Assembly (NCBI RefSeq): GCF_030272615.1
Contig: NC_081415.1
Location: forward strand, 623,225,740 to 623,289,739
Direction: 5' to 3'
DNA length: 64,000 nt
DNA from: Cryptomeria japonica
Lineage: Eukaryota > Streptophyta > Pinopsida > Cupressales > Cupressaceae
Made by a program: the position numbers and the translations under genes. This document shows, in pieces, positions 54,905-64,000 of this stretch. Positions within the stretch are counted from its first letter, which is position 1. The number at the start of each line of letters is the position of its first letter. A model generated the notes under the pieces. The model saw nothing but the letters and a program-made list of their open reading frames with translations. It searched no databases and was not told the DNA's origin.

Positions 54905-57900
54905 ATGTATAAGAGGGATGCACCGAAGCTGAATAAGTCAAGTTTCTCTACATGGCATAAAAGGATGAAGCTGCATCTATCAAGAATTGGAAAATATGTT
55001 GTCTATTATCTAGAGAATGATTTCATCACACTGAGCACCTATCTATTGACAATGGAAGAGATAAAGGCAAAGCAAGAACATATTCAAGCAATGATTGAAA
55101 TAACATCTGCATTGACTGACTCAGAGTTTAATGATCTAGAAGGTTGCAATGATGCAAAGGCAATGTGGACTAAGCTCATATTTGTATATGGAGGAGATGA
55201 ACATGTTCAAAGAGAAAAAGTGGATAGTTTAAGAGGAAAACTTGAATCTATGAGGATGAATGAAGGTGAGAACATAACCCAGTATAGTACAAAACTAAAG
55301 GAGATTGTAAATCAAATCAAAGGAGCAGGAGGAACTATTGAAGAAAAGGATGTAACAAGTAAGTTGTTAAGAACCCTTCTACTTGCCTATGCAATCTAAG
55401 TCTCTGCAATCAATGAATTGAGGTCTGTACCCAATATGCCAGTTTCTTTAGATGCTACTATTGGTAAGCTACATGCATTTGAGTTAAGTAGCTTTGATAA
55501 CAGCGGGTCATCAGTAAATAAAGTGGAACCTACATTCAGTTCTTTTCATATTGATGAAACTGATGATTACAATGATAGAAAGTATAAGTACTCTGAAGGG
55601 AATCATAGTGGAGCAAGTGAAAGATTTCACAAAAACATGGAGGAGGTACACAAACTGTATGAGGAAATCAGAAAGCAAGAAGAATTTGAAGCACTATTAG
55701 CCAAAAGGCTACCGAGAGGAAAAGGTAAGTATAAAGGAAAGCTACCTTTAAAATGTTTCAATTGTGATAAGATAGGACATATGGCTTCTAACTGTCCTAA
55801 CAAAGAATCTAGTGAAAAGAGAGATTACTGAGATGACAGACAGAAAGATAATCATTACAGAGGACATCGAGACTTCAAGAGAAGAGATAAAAAGACATGC
55901 CTAATAGCTGATGAGGAATCTAATGATGATTAATTAGATGAAACTGATACAAAGGAAGTTGTTTATGTGGCTATTAAAGATGGATCAGATGAAGAAAGGT
56001 ATGAAGAAAAAGTTTTAATATCTCATATAAATACTAATGATTCTTGGATCATATATAGTGGTTTCTCACATCACATGATAGGTGATAAACAAAAGTTTAT
56101 TAATTTAGATGATTATGATGGAGGCTATGTAAGATTTGGTAATGATGCACCATGTTCAATAAGAGGTAAAGGATCCATAACACTTCTTGACAATGCTAAA
56201 TGTAATGATGTTTATTGGGTTGAAGGTTTTAAATACAATTTGTTGAGTGTAGCACAACTAAACAACATAGGTTACTGAATAGAGTTTGAAAAAGGAATTG
56301 TCAAAGTTCATGACAAGCATGGAAAGTCAGCTGCTACCGGGACACAAACAAGAGGTAATACATTTCATCTTGACTCAACTCGGAATAAATGCCTTTATGC
56401 AAGGATAGATGATACCTGGTTATGGCATAAAAGGTTTTGTCATGTTAATTTTGATAATCTGATCAAAATAAGTAAGAAGCACCGAGTAAGAGGTCTACCA
56501 AGTCTTGAAAAACCTAAGAATGCTATGTGTCGAGGATGCTATATGGGTAAGATGACAAGATCAAGCTTTACAAGTAAGTGCTACACTTCTAAGGGAATTT
56601 TAGATCTTGTGCATACTGATCTTTGTGGTCCTATGAAAGTTTAGAGTTATTATGGTGATAAATATTTCATATTATTTGTGCATAATTACTCAAGGATGAT
56701 GTCAGTAATGTTTTTAAAAGAAAAATCAGAAGCTTTTCAAATGTTTAAATGGTACAAGGCTAGAGTTGAAAATGAAATAGGAAGACAACTGAAATGTCTC
56801 AGATCAGATAGAGGAGGAGAGTTTACATCTGATGAGTTCAACTTATTTTGCAATGATCATGGTATAAAAAGACAAGTCTCTGCACTGAGAACTCTACAAC
56901 AGAATGGGATAGCTGAGAGAAGGAATAGATCTATTGTGGATTGTGCTAGAACCTTGATGATTGAAAAGAAAGTTCCACAAATATTTTGGAGAGAAGCAAT
57001 AAGAATAGCTATTTACACCTTGAACCGAGTTCAATTGAAGAAAGGTACTTTGAAGACACCTTATGAAATCTGGTATGACAAGAAACCTAATGTAAGTTAT
57101 TTTAAAATCTTTGGGAGTAGATGCTATGTTCATAAAGATGATAGAAATGGTAAGTTTGATCAAAAAAGTGAAGAAGGAATGTTTCTACGTTATTCTTCTA
57201 GAAGCAAAGCATTTAAATGTTTGATCAAATCATCTAACAAAATAGTAGAAAGTGCAAATGTGAAAATTAATGAATTTGCAGAAAGAAATGATGAAGGAAA
57301 CTCCAAACAACCAGAAGATTATGAAGGATTTGTCTATGTGCAACTGAGAAGTCCTACCAAGATAACTATTGAAGAAAATGAAGAAAACATCCCGTTACCA
57401 AGTGATGAAGAAGATCATACAGAGCCTACCAAGCCTATATTAGCCAAGTATGTCAGAAGACATCATGCACCAAGTCAGATTATAGGAGATAAGGATGATC
57501 CAGTGATGACAAGGAACAAATTGAGATAGAACACATGTTTGATATCTAAATTTGAACTGAGAATAGTGAAAGAGGCATTTAACAGTGAAGATTGGATAAA
57601 TACTATGACAGAAGAGATTGATCAAATCAAGAAGAATGACTCATGGACACTGCTCCCAAGACCAAAGAACAAAAAAGTAATCAGTACAAAGTGGATCTTT
57701 AGAAACAAGCTAAATGAAAAGGGTGAGGTCATTCAGAATAAAGCAAGATTAGTTTGCAAAGGTTATGCCCAAGAAGAAGGAATTGATTATGGTGAGACTT
57801 TTGCACCTGTGGCAAGACTTGAAGGAGTAAGAACATTGTTGGCATATGCTGCTTACAAGAATTTCAAGGCATATCAAATGGATGTCAAATCTGCATTTCT

Positions 57901-59089
57901 GAATGGTATATTAGAAGAAGAAGTTTTCATTGAACAACCTGAAGGATTTGTTGAAGGAGAAAATAATGATCAGGTATGTAAATTGAGCAAAGCTTTATAT
58001 GGTCTGAAACAAGCACCTAGAGCATGGTATGAGAGATTGAACTCATATTTGATCGAAATTGGTTTTATAAGAATAAGTGAAAACAACAATATGTATATGA
58101 AGAATGAAGAAAATGGAATACTAATCTCAGCCATATTTGTTGATGATATTATCTTTAGTGGAAATGACTCTCTATGCAAGAACTTTGGAAATGAAATGAG
58201 TAAAGAATTTGAGATGTCATTAATTGGTGAGATAAAATATTTTATAGGTCTGTAGATACTGCAAATGAAAGATGAGACTTTCATTACCCAATCTAAGCAC
58301 ATAAAGGAAATCTTGAAGAAATTTGGAATGGAGGATTCAAAACCAGTAAGTACTCCTATGACTACCAACTGTAAACTATCAAAGAATGATGAATCTACAT
58401 CTGTTGATGAGACACTTTACTGATCTATGATTGGAAAGTTGCAATATGTTGTTCACAGCAGGCTAGATATAGCACATGCAGTAGGTATTGTTGCAAGATT
58501 TTCTGCAGATCCTAAGGAAACACACATGATGGCAATCAAAATAATTTTCAGATACTTAAAAGGCACTGAAGATTATAGTTTAGTATATCAAAAAGGAAAT
58601 GAGTTTGATTTAAAAGTTTATACTGATGCTGACTGGGTAGGCAGCATTGATGACAGGAAAAGCACAAGCGGAGGAGCTTTCTTTTTAGGAGAAAGACTAG
58701 TGAGTTGGCTTAGCAAGAAACAAGGATGTGTTTCTCAGTCAACAGTAGAAGCTGAATATGTTGCTGCAACACTAAATCGCACCAATATAGCATGGATCAA
58801 ACAACTGTTGGAAGGGATAAATGAGCAAGTTACCGAGCCAGTAACTATATTTTGTGATAACACTAGTGCCATTAACATTTCAAAGAATCATGTTATGCAC
58901 TCTAAGACAAAGCACATCTCTATCAAATATCATTATCTTAGAGAAGAAGTTCAAGAGAAGAAAATGGTGTTGGAATATGTTAGTACAAAGGAGAAAATAG
59001 TAGATATCTTCACGAAGCCACTGCCAAAGGACACTTTTGAATATCTCAGAAGTTAGTTAAGGGTCCTACCCCTATCTTCCATTCATTGA
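54905..59089 (+). pseudogene. Copia 2 gag-pol, one frame with nine nonsense codons
   Basis: A single frame of 1395 codons runs from ATG at 54905 to TGA at 59087-59089 without a frameshift. Domains: Gag (FSTWHKRMKLHL at the start), zinc knuckle CFNCDKIGHMASNC near 55760, protease near 56040 with IIYSGFSHHM where the catalytic Asp has become Tyr, integrase (WLWHKRFCHVNFDNL with CRGCYMGK, then LKCLRSDRGGEF and QQNGIAERRNRS), RT ([37 protein letters not shown]), and RNase H (VYTDADWVG, STVEAEYVAA, IFCDNTSAINISKN). Internal stops begin at 55397, 55829, 55931, 56276, 56642, 57527, 58253, 58421 and 59054. Each is TAA, TAG or TGA where CAA, CAG or CGA fits the family. Inactive, but only through point changes. 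Confidence 0.92.
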
Positions 59090-59499
59090 CCGAGTTCGGT
59101 GAAAGCATCAATTTGATGACTCTACAGAATATCTTTTAGGAGTTGATGCTGATTTACACACTCTAGGAGGTTTTCTAAAGGTGTGCAGGAAACAATAAAT
59201 AGGGAATAGGAATTGAAGACAAATGCTTTGACCGAGACTCAGTTGATACACAATAGCATCAAATAACTTCTTACATGAAAGAAATTATGTTTTTTAGTTA
59301 TTTTCTTTTTGGCATTGTTGTCAAAGGGGGAGAATACCTATGAAAGGGGGAGAATACATAAGAAGCCCAGACTAAAGATTGGAAAGAAGACTGAGAAAAC
59401 ATGAGAAGTCTAATGTATGGGGGAGAGCATTTCAGCATTTCAGAATCACAACAATCTGAATCTATTGAGGTCAAATCAATTGGTTTTGCCATCAATGCC
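59090..59499 (+). other. Copia 2 3' untranslated region with repeated purine tracts
   Basis: Contains aaagggggagaa at about 59323 and 59343 and gggggagag near 59419, ahead of the true tract at 59500. Such multiple tracts are a feature of Sirevirus-type copia elements. Confidence 0.6.
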
Positions 59500-59511
59500 A
59501 AAGGGGGAGAT
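59500..59511 (+). other. Polypurine tract of copia 2
   Basis: aaagggggagat immediately before the tgttggc start of the 3' LTR. Confidence 0.9.
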
Positions 59512-61058
59512 TGTTGGCATTATAACAGACAAGAAGATGATTAGCATTCCAATTACAATGAGAGATTGTTGGTATTTCAATAAGGATATTGAGAAGGTTG
59601 TTGATGACTATGGATATAACTGATTAAGGATGATTACTGTCTTAATATTATTATTTTGTCATTGATGTCAAGAAATTGATTTTCTAATTCAGTATGATGT
59701 TGCCATATCTTAAGAAGTATGATTTGATGAGTATAAAGATGTCAGTAAAAGACACAGATAGATTATGATGAATAAGGGGATAAGTTATTCAATGGGCAAC
59801 TATTACCGAGTTAGACAATGATGAGATCATGATGTTTAGATTGTTTTGATATACTACATATGCTATTGTTTGAAAGGTTAATACTATACTATGTTACCGA
59901 GCAAAGAACCTAGTTGGTAAACCCTAAGGAACCTAGTCGGTAAACCCTAAGGTTATCACTATCGGTTAATGAAGGCAGAATGTCTATCGAGTGAAGTTTA
60001 GTATTTACTTAATTACAACCGAGCTATAACAGAATGCATTAAATGTTTACATGTGATATTTAAATGAAGGAAGCTGATGAGCTGGAGCGAATTAAATGAT
60101 TGGTAAGCCATGTATGAAGATTGTTAAAGAATCTATGGTAAAGAAAGATCGGTAGGAAGATCTATAGCTCAGACTGAACTGCAATACCCTATGCAAGTTC
60201 CAAGCTGAATATGCAAGTTCCAAGGTGGGGTTAAACATTTTTAGATTGAAGGATACATTGAACCTGGACAAGATTGAAGATCTGATGGCTATGATTGATC
60301 ATGGGAAATGTGATCAAGGAGATTAAATGGTTAGAAAATTGTTTATAAAAAGGAAACTATTGATAAACAATGTATGTGGGCAAGTGTATGCACAGGGATG
60401 CTACATAGTGATTACCGAGCATAGAAGCTTGAAGACATGCTTTGATAATAGAGTATAGAGCACAACAAAGGGACAAGATAAGTCCTATGAATTGATTGTA
60501 TTGAGAAAATAAGAATTTTCTTTAGCATTTTTAGATGTGAAGCTGCAAACATATTTTTATTACTGTTATTTTGAGAAGTAGCAGAAAATCTCTTAACCGA
60601 GTGGACTTAACAGTTTTATATGTAAATCCTCTAGCAAGGTGACATTCTTATTGAGTGTTTGAAATCCTTTAACAAGGTCACTTCTAAAAAAGTTAAGATC
60701 CTAACAGATCTGAGGGAAATCGCTTAACGGAGTCACATCTAGCAATGTGTTTGTAATCTTTAACAGGACTTGCTTTTAACCAAGCATACTCTAGAAGAGT
60801 ATATTTCTTAGTGGGTGCAAAATCCCACAGTGGTTTTTCCCTATTTGGGTTTCCACGTTAAATCTGGTGTTATGAGGTTTATATTGTTCATATGCTTTTG
60901 AGTTTGCATGTTTGATAGTTTTGGTTATATGACTGATATATATGTTATCGAGGTTGAATTTGATGTTTTTATGGATGATTAAGTTTGTATGATTCACCCC
61001 CCCCTTCTCATCTTGTTGGCTATTAGATCTGTACTTACATTAAGTATCAGAACTATCA
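59512..61058 (+). repeat. 3' LTR of copia 2
   Basis: 1547 bp, partner of 53315-54842, ending aactatca before the cacac flank. Confidence 0.93.
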
Positions 61059-61660
61059 CACACTCCTTGAGCCACATCACAGTTTAATAAAAGATGATCT
61101 AAGGATTCCTCATTCTTTTTGCATGTGACACATTGAAAAGGCCTGTTGAAACCCAGGCGCACCATCCTATCTCTTGTCAAGATCCTCCTTTTAAAGACCA
61201 ACCAAGTGAAGACTCCTGCCTTTGGGAAGCACTTGGAACTCTAACATAGTTGAGTAGGCCAGTTCATCTAAAGATTTGCATTCTCAATAAGATTATATCC
61301 AATTTTTACTGAATATCCACTTGATTTTGACCCACACCAATTGATAGATTCTTCCTTTGAAGTGAGAACTAGGGAGTATTCTTCTAGAATATTTTTAAAA
61401 CATTTCTTTTGCTGAGGAGATAGAGGCAGCTCCTCCATATTTTTCCATTGCCAAACCTCAATTCCATTGGATCTCTCTACCTATACATAATCCTTAACTA
61501 TAGTCCCCCAACAATCCTCATTGATCTATTTGATACTTTCAATATTTTCCCTCAAATTTAGAGTTGGTCGGCAATCCTAAGAGTCTATCAAAAATTTATC
61601 TTTCTCCCCATTTTCCACTTTCCAAGTTATATGTTCTGTAATCAATTTCCTATAATATAA
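61059..61660 (-). pseudogene. LINE zf-RVT domain, N-terminal part
   Basis: Encodes FTWLVFKRRILTRDRMVRLG, then CVTCKKNEESLDHLLLNCDVAQGV, the zinc-binding region (Cys, Cys, His, Cys) found after RT in plant LINEs. The copia 2 element cuts the domain right after this, and it resumes at 53309. Confidence 0.82.
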
Positions 61661-61669
61661 TAAGAAATT

Positions 61670-61921
61670 CTAGATTACAGAGCCATGGGGGGGTTCTCGA
61701 ATAGTAAAAATCCTCTCCGCCTCTGATGAATCCAGATATTTAAGTTTTAGGATCTGCACCCATTTTTGGTATGGTTTTGCATACATCTGCCAGACCAACT
61801 TTATTCCCAAAGCTTCATTTAAAGAGGACCACTTTCTCAGGCTAGCCCCTCCCGCCTGATGAGGTTGACATATTTTATCCCAAGAAACCAAGGGAATTTT
61901 TTCCTGGTTCCTTTTTCCCAT
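61670..61921 (-). pseudogene. LINE ORF2 segment between RT and zf-RVT
   Basis: KIPLVSWDKICQPHQAGGAS, RKWSSLNEALGIKLVWQMY, WVQILKLKYL: the typical post-RT segment of plant L1 ORF2. It is out of frame with the RT segment at 62494-62982, so at least one frameshift lies between them. Confidence 0.8.
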
Positions 61922-61969
61922 TCCAGAATAATTTTTGCATCAATTGGTTAATATTGCTAGAGATCTTAT

Positions 61970-62982
61970 TTGGAATTTTAAAACATGTCATGGAGTATAT
62001 GGGAATTGCTGACAAGACTGATTTTAAAAGTAAAAGTCTACCCGCAGAAGTGAGCCATTTAATTTTCTAGTCCTCTAACTAGTTAACACAACTATCAAAT
62101 AATATTTGTCACAAATGAGTCCTATTGGGCCCCCCAAATAAAGGCGTTCTCAGAAATCTCCCAAGAAGGGTGCCAACTTTCACACCCAAAATTTTGATAA
62201 TTTCTCTCTATTTCGTAGGATCTGTATTAAAGAAGAAAATATCAGATTTTTTCTAGTTTACTTGTTCCCCAAAAATTACAAAAATTGCCCAAAGTTCTTT
62301 TAATAGTGCAGGCCTCTTGCAAGGAAGAGTCTCCAAATAGAATTGAATCATCTACAAACTATTGATGTGTAATTGGGTCCACACCCTTAGCTACCCAAAC
62401 ACTCTTCCATTTATCCTCACTTTTTAGATTTTGAATGTATCATCCCAAGGCTTCCTCCAGGATTATAAAAACAAAAGGGGACAGTGGATCTCCCTACCTT
62501 AATCCCCTAGAGTCTTGAAAGAATCCTTCAGGACTACCATTGACGAGAATTGATAACCAAGGTCCATCTATGCAAGCTTTTACCCATTTTATCCAATAGG
62601 ATGAGAAACCAAAATTTTCCAGGACACGAAACAAAAATTCCCTATCTACCATGTCATATGCGTTCCAGATATCTAATTTGATGAGCATTCGATCCACCTT
62701 TGCTTTCCTGATTGAATCACTGGCTTCATGTGCTATAATAATTCCTTCCACAATTGACCTCCCAGGAACAAAACCACTTTGCTCTTCTGACACTATATAT
62801 TTGAGCAAGGGTTTCAAACCACTCACAATAACTTTGGTAATTACCTTGTAGATCACATTGCAAAGAGAAATTGGCCTAAAGTCACCAAAGGAGGAAGGCT
62901 TCTCCACTTTATGAATTAGAGTGAGGAATGCACAGTTCAACTCTTTCTCCACTTTAAGACTTGCTCTCACTTCTTCCACCAC
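61970..62982 (-). pseudogene. LINE reverse transcriptase
   Basis: Open from 62982 to a TAG at 62494: LTLIHKVEKPSSFGDFRPIS, YKVITKVIVSGLK, EEQSGFVPGRSIVEGI, LIKLDIWNAYDMVDREFLF. The same frame continues past the TAG (GDPLSPFVFI) to a second TAG at 62359-62361, directly before the active-site box FVDDSILFG. Both stops are one C-to-T step from CAG. Frame is lost further on. It would have primed cDNA at a nicked target; now dead. Confidence 0.88.
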
Positions 62983-63390
62983 TTGCCATAGTTCCTAACC
63001 CACAATGCCCCAGAATTGTTGATAAAAAAGGGTGGGGAAACCATATGGTCCTAGAGCTTTATCATCACCCAGTGAAAAAACAACTTGTTTTACTTCCTCC
63101 ATAGAGACAGGCTTGCACAAAAACTGATTTTAGTTTTTTGAAATAATATTTGGAATGTTTGTTAGAAGAGTTTATTGATTTTGAGAATATAAGTCCCGAT
63201 TCTTTGATAATAGCTCAATGAAGAAATCCACTTCTTTGTTGATATCCTCCAAGTCATTTAAGACCTCATTATTCCTATTCTTAATACTCATCACCTTATT
63301 CCAAGACCTTCTAACTTTGACTGAATTGCTGAAGAATTTTGTGTTCTTGTCAGCTTAATTTAACCAACCTTCTCTTGATTTCTACTTCCA

Positions 63391-63974
63391 CTAGACTTCT
63401 TCCCTTGCTAACATTTCATTTAATTTTAATTTTAAGCTCTTCTCCTTATTAAAAGCATCCAGTGTCATTCCATGATTCAAAATCAAACACTCCTGGTCTT
63501 TTAACTCTGCTTCAACCCTACTTCTACTATCAAAGATGTTCCTAAACTTAATTTTGTTCCATTCCTTTAACTTGCTTTTGAGGTATTGAAGATTTTTTAA
63601 AAATATGAAAGCCTCCAAGCCTGATCTCACAGGAGCCTCCCCCCATGTTGACACAACAAACTCTTTCAAAGAAGGGTCCCTTAACCACATTTTCTTGAAC
63701 TTGAATGGACACTGAATCATAGCACAATCTAAACAAATGAGAATTTCAATTGGAAAATGATCAGATCCTGCCAAGGGTAAAACCATGGCTTCAAAAAGGA
63801 GGGGTCTAGCAAGCTAGTTCCACCCAGAAAAAATCTATCCAACTTCTCAACAATGTGTTCTCTGCCAATCCTCCTATTCGACCAAGTATAAGATCCTTTA
63901 TTAGTCTTAACTTCTTGTAAGCCATTATCAGAAATGAAATTTTGAAAGCTCAGTTGGGATGCCATGATACCCAA
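63391..63974 (-). pseudogene. LINE endonuclease C-terminus and linker
   Basis: Two overlapping frames: SFQNFISDNGLQEV...YTWSNRRIGREHIVEKLDRF (63974-63729), then GSDHFPIEI onward (63786-63391), joined by a single frameshift near 63790. YTWSN...LDRF and SDH are hallmarks of the apurinic-type endonuclease of L1 elements. A linker rich in Lys and Leu leads to RT. The N-terminal catalytic part lies beyond the window. Confidence 0.82.
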
Positions 63975-64000
63975 GCTTCCCCCTATCTTGTCACTAGAAT

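Larger units (their letters stand above)
53315..61058 (+). mobile_element. Ty1/copia retrotransposon 2
   Basis: LTRs at 53315-54842 and 59512-61058. The flanks cacat (53310-53314) and cacac (61059-61063) are a target duplication with one transition. Inserted in the zf-RVT domain of the LINE, on the opposite strand. The internal region holds one continuous gag-pol frame broken only by nonsense codons, and four A-G-rich tracts before the 3' LTR. Younger than the LINE and better kept than copia 1. Confidence 0.93.
51110..64000 (-). mobile_element. LINE (plant L1-type) on the minus strand, split by copia 2
   Basis: Order along the minus strand is: endonuclease C-terminus (from the window edge), reverse transcriptase, zf-RVT, copia 2 insertion, rest of zf-RVT, RNase H, an extra ORF, then an A-rich 3' end near 51110-51130 (ataaaaaaaatt on the minus strand). 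The 5' end with ORF1 and most of the endonuclease lies outside the window. RNase H after zf-RVT is typical of plant L1 elements. Many stops and frameshifts show that it is dead. Only the 3' boundary falls in the window, and it is approximate. Confidence 0.88.

Overview
The window is repeat-rich nuclear DNA of a land plant with a large genome. It carries Tat-lineage Ty3/gypsy elements with two RNase H domains, Ty1/copia elements, a plant-type LINE with a C-terminal RNase H, a plant-mobile-domain gene, and satellites. A gymnosperm or another large-genome plant fits, but the sequence does not settle the species. I see no ordinary single-copy host gene, no tRNA or rRNA gene and no CRISPR array. 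Almost everything is transposons inserted into other transposons.

Layout. (1) 1-14850: an old, diverged, AT-rich duplication. One copy is split by a young 7.86-kb minus-strand LTR element (999-8856, target duplication ggaac) that encodes only a 1137-codon Gag with a protease-like tail. (2) 14851-17935: no recognisable gene. (3) 17936-20387: a GA-rich arm, a palindrome-rich satellite and a TC-rich arm, which together form a large inverted repeat. (4) About 20390-51070: a decayed unit that looks like a DNA transposon. A plus-strand transposase-like gene lies near its left end, a minus-strand multi-exon gene near its right end, and related palindromic ATTGGATATCC motifs near both ends. It holds a 1-kb TIR element, a 360-bp satellite array, and a copia element (24334-45446) that is itself split by a solo LTR (28941-43066), which is split in turn by an intact 12.9-kb Tat element (29814-42698). 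(5) About 51110-64000: a minus-strand LINE, split inside its zf-RVT domain by a second copia element (53315-61058).

The most interesting system is the relation between the two gypsy elements. The one at 999-8856 has gag but no RT or integrase. The one at 29814-42698 has protease, RT, RNase H and integrase but no gag. They share a tRNA-Trp primer site, a 29-nt identical block covering the polypurine tract and LTR start, a palindromic hairpin motif, and a GC-rich minisatellite in the LTRs. This looks like a two-component retrotransposon in which Gag and Pol are supplied in trans. The Pol element also carries an antisense plant-mobile-domain gene.

Decay is strikingly uniform. The copia at 53315-61058 keeps one 4185-bp reading frame with no frameshift and nine stop codons, each explained by one C-to-T change. 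Similar CAA/CAG/CGA-to-stop changes mark the LINE, the older copia, the minus-strand gene and the PMD gene, which suggests decay driven by cytosine methylation.
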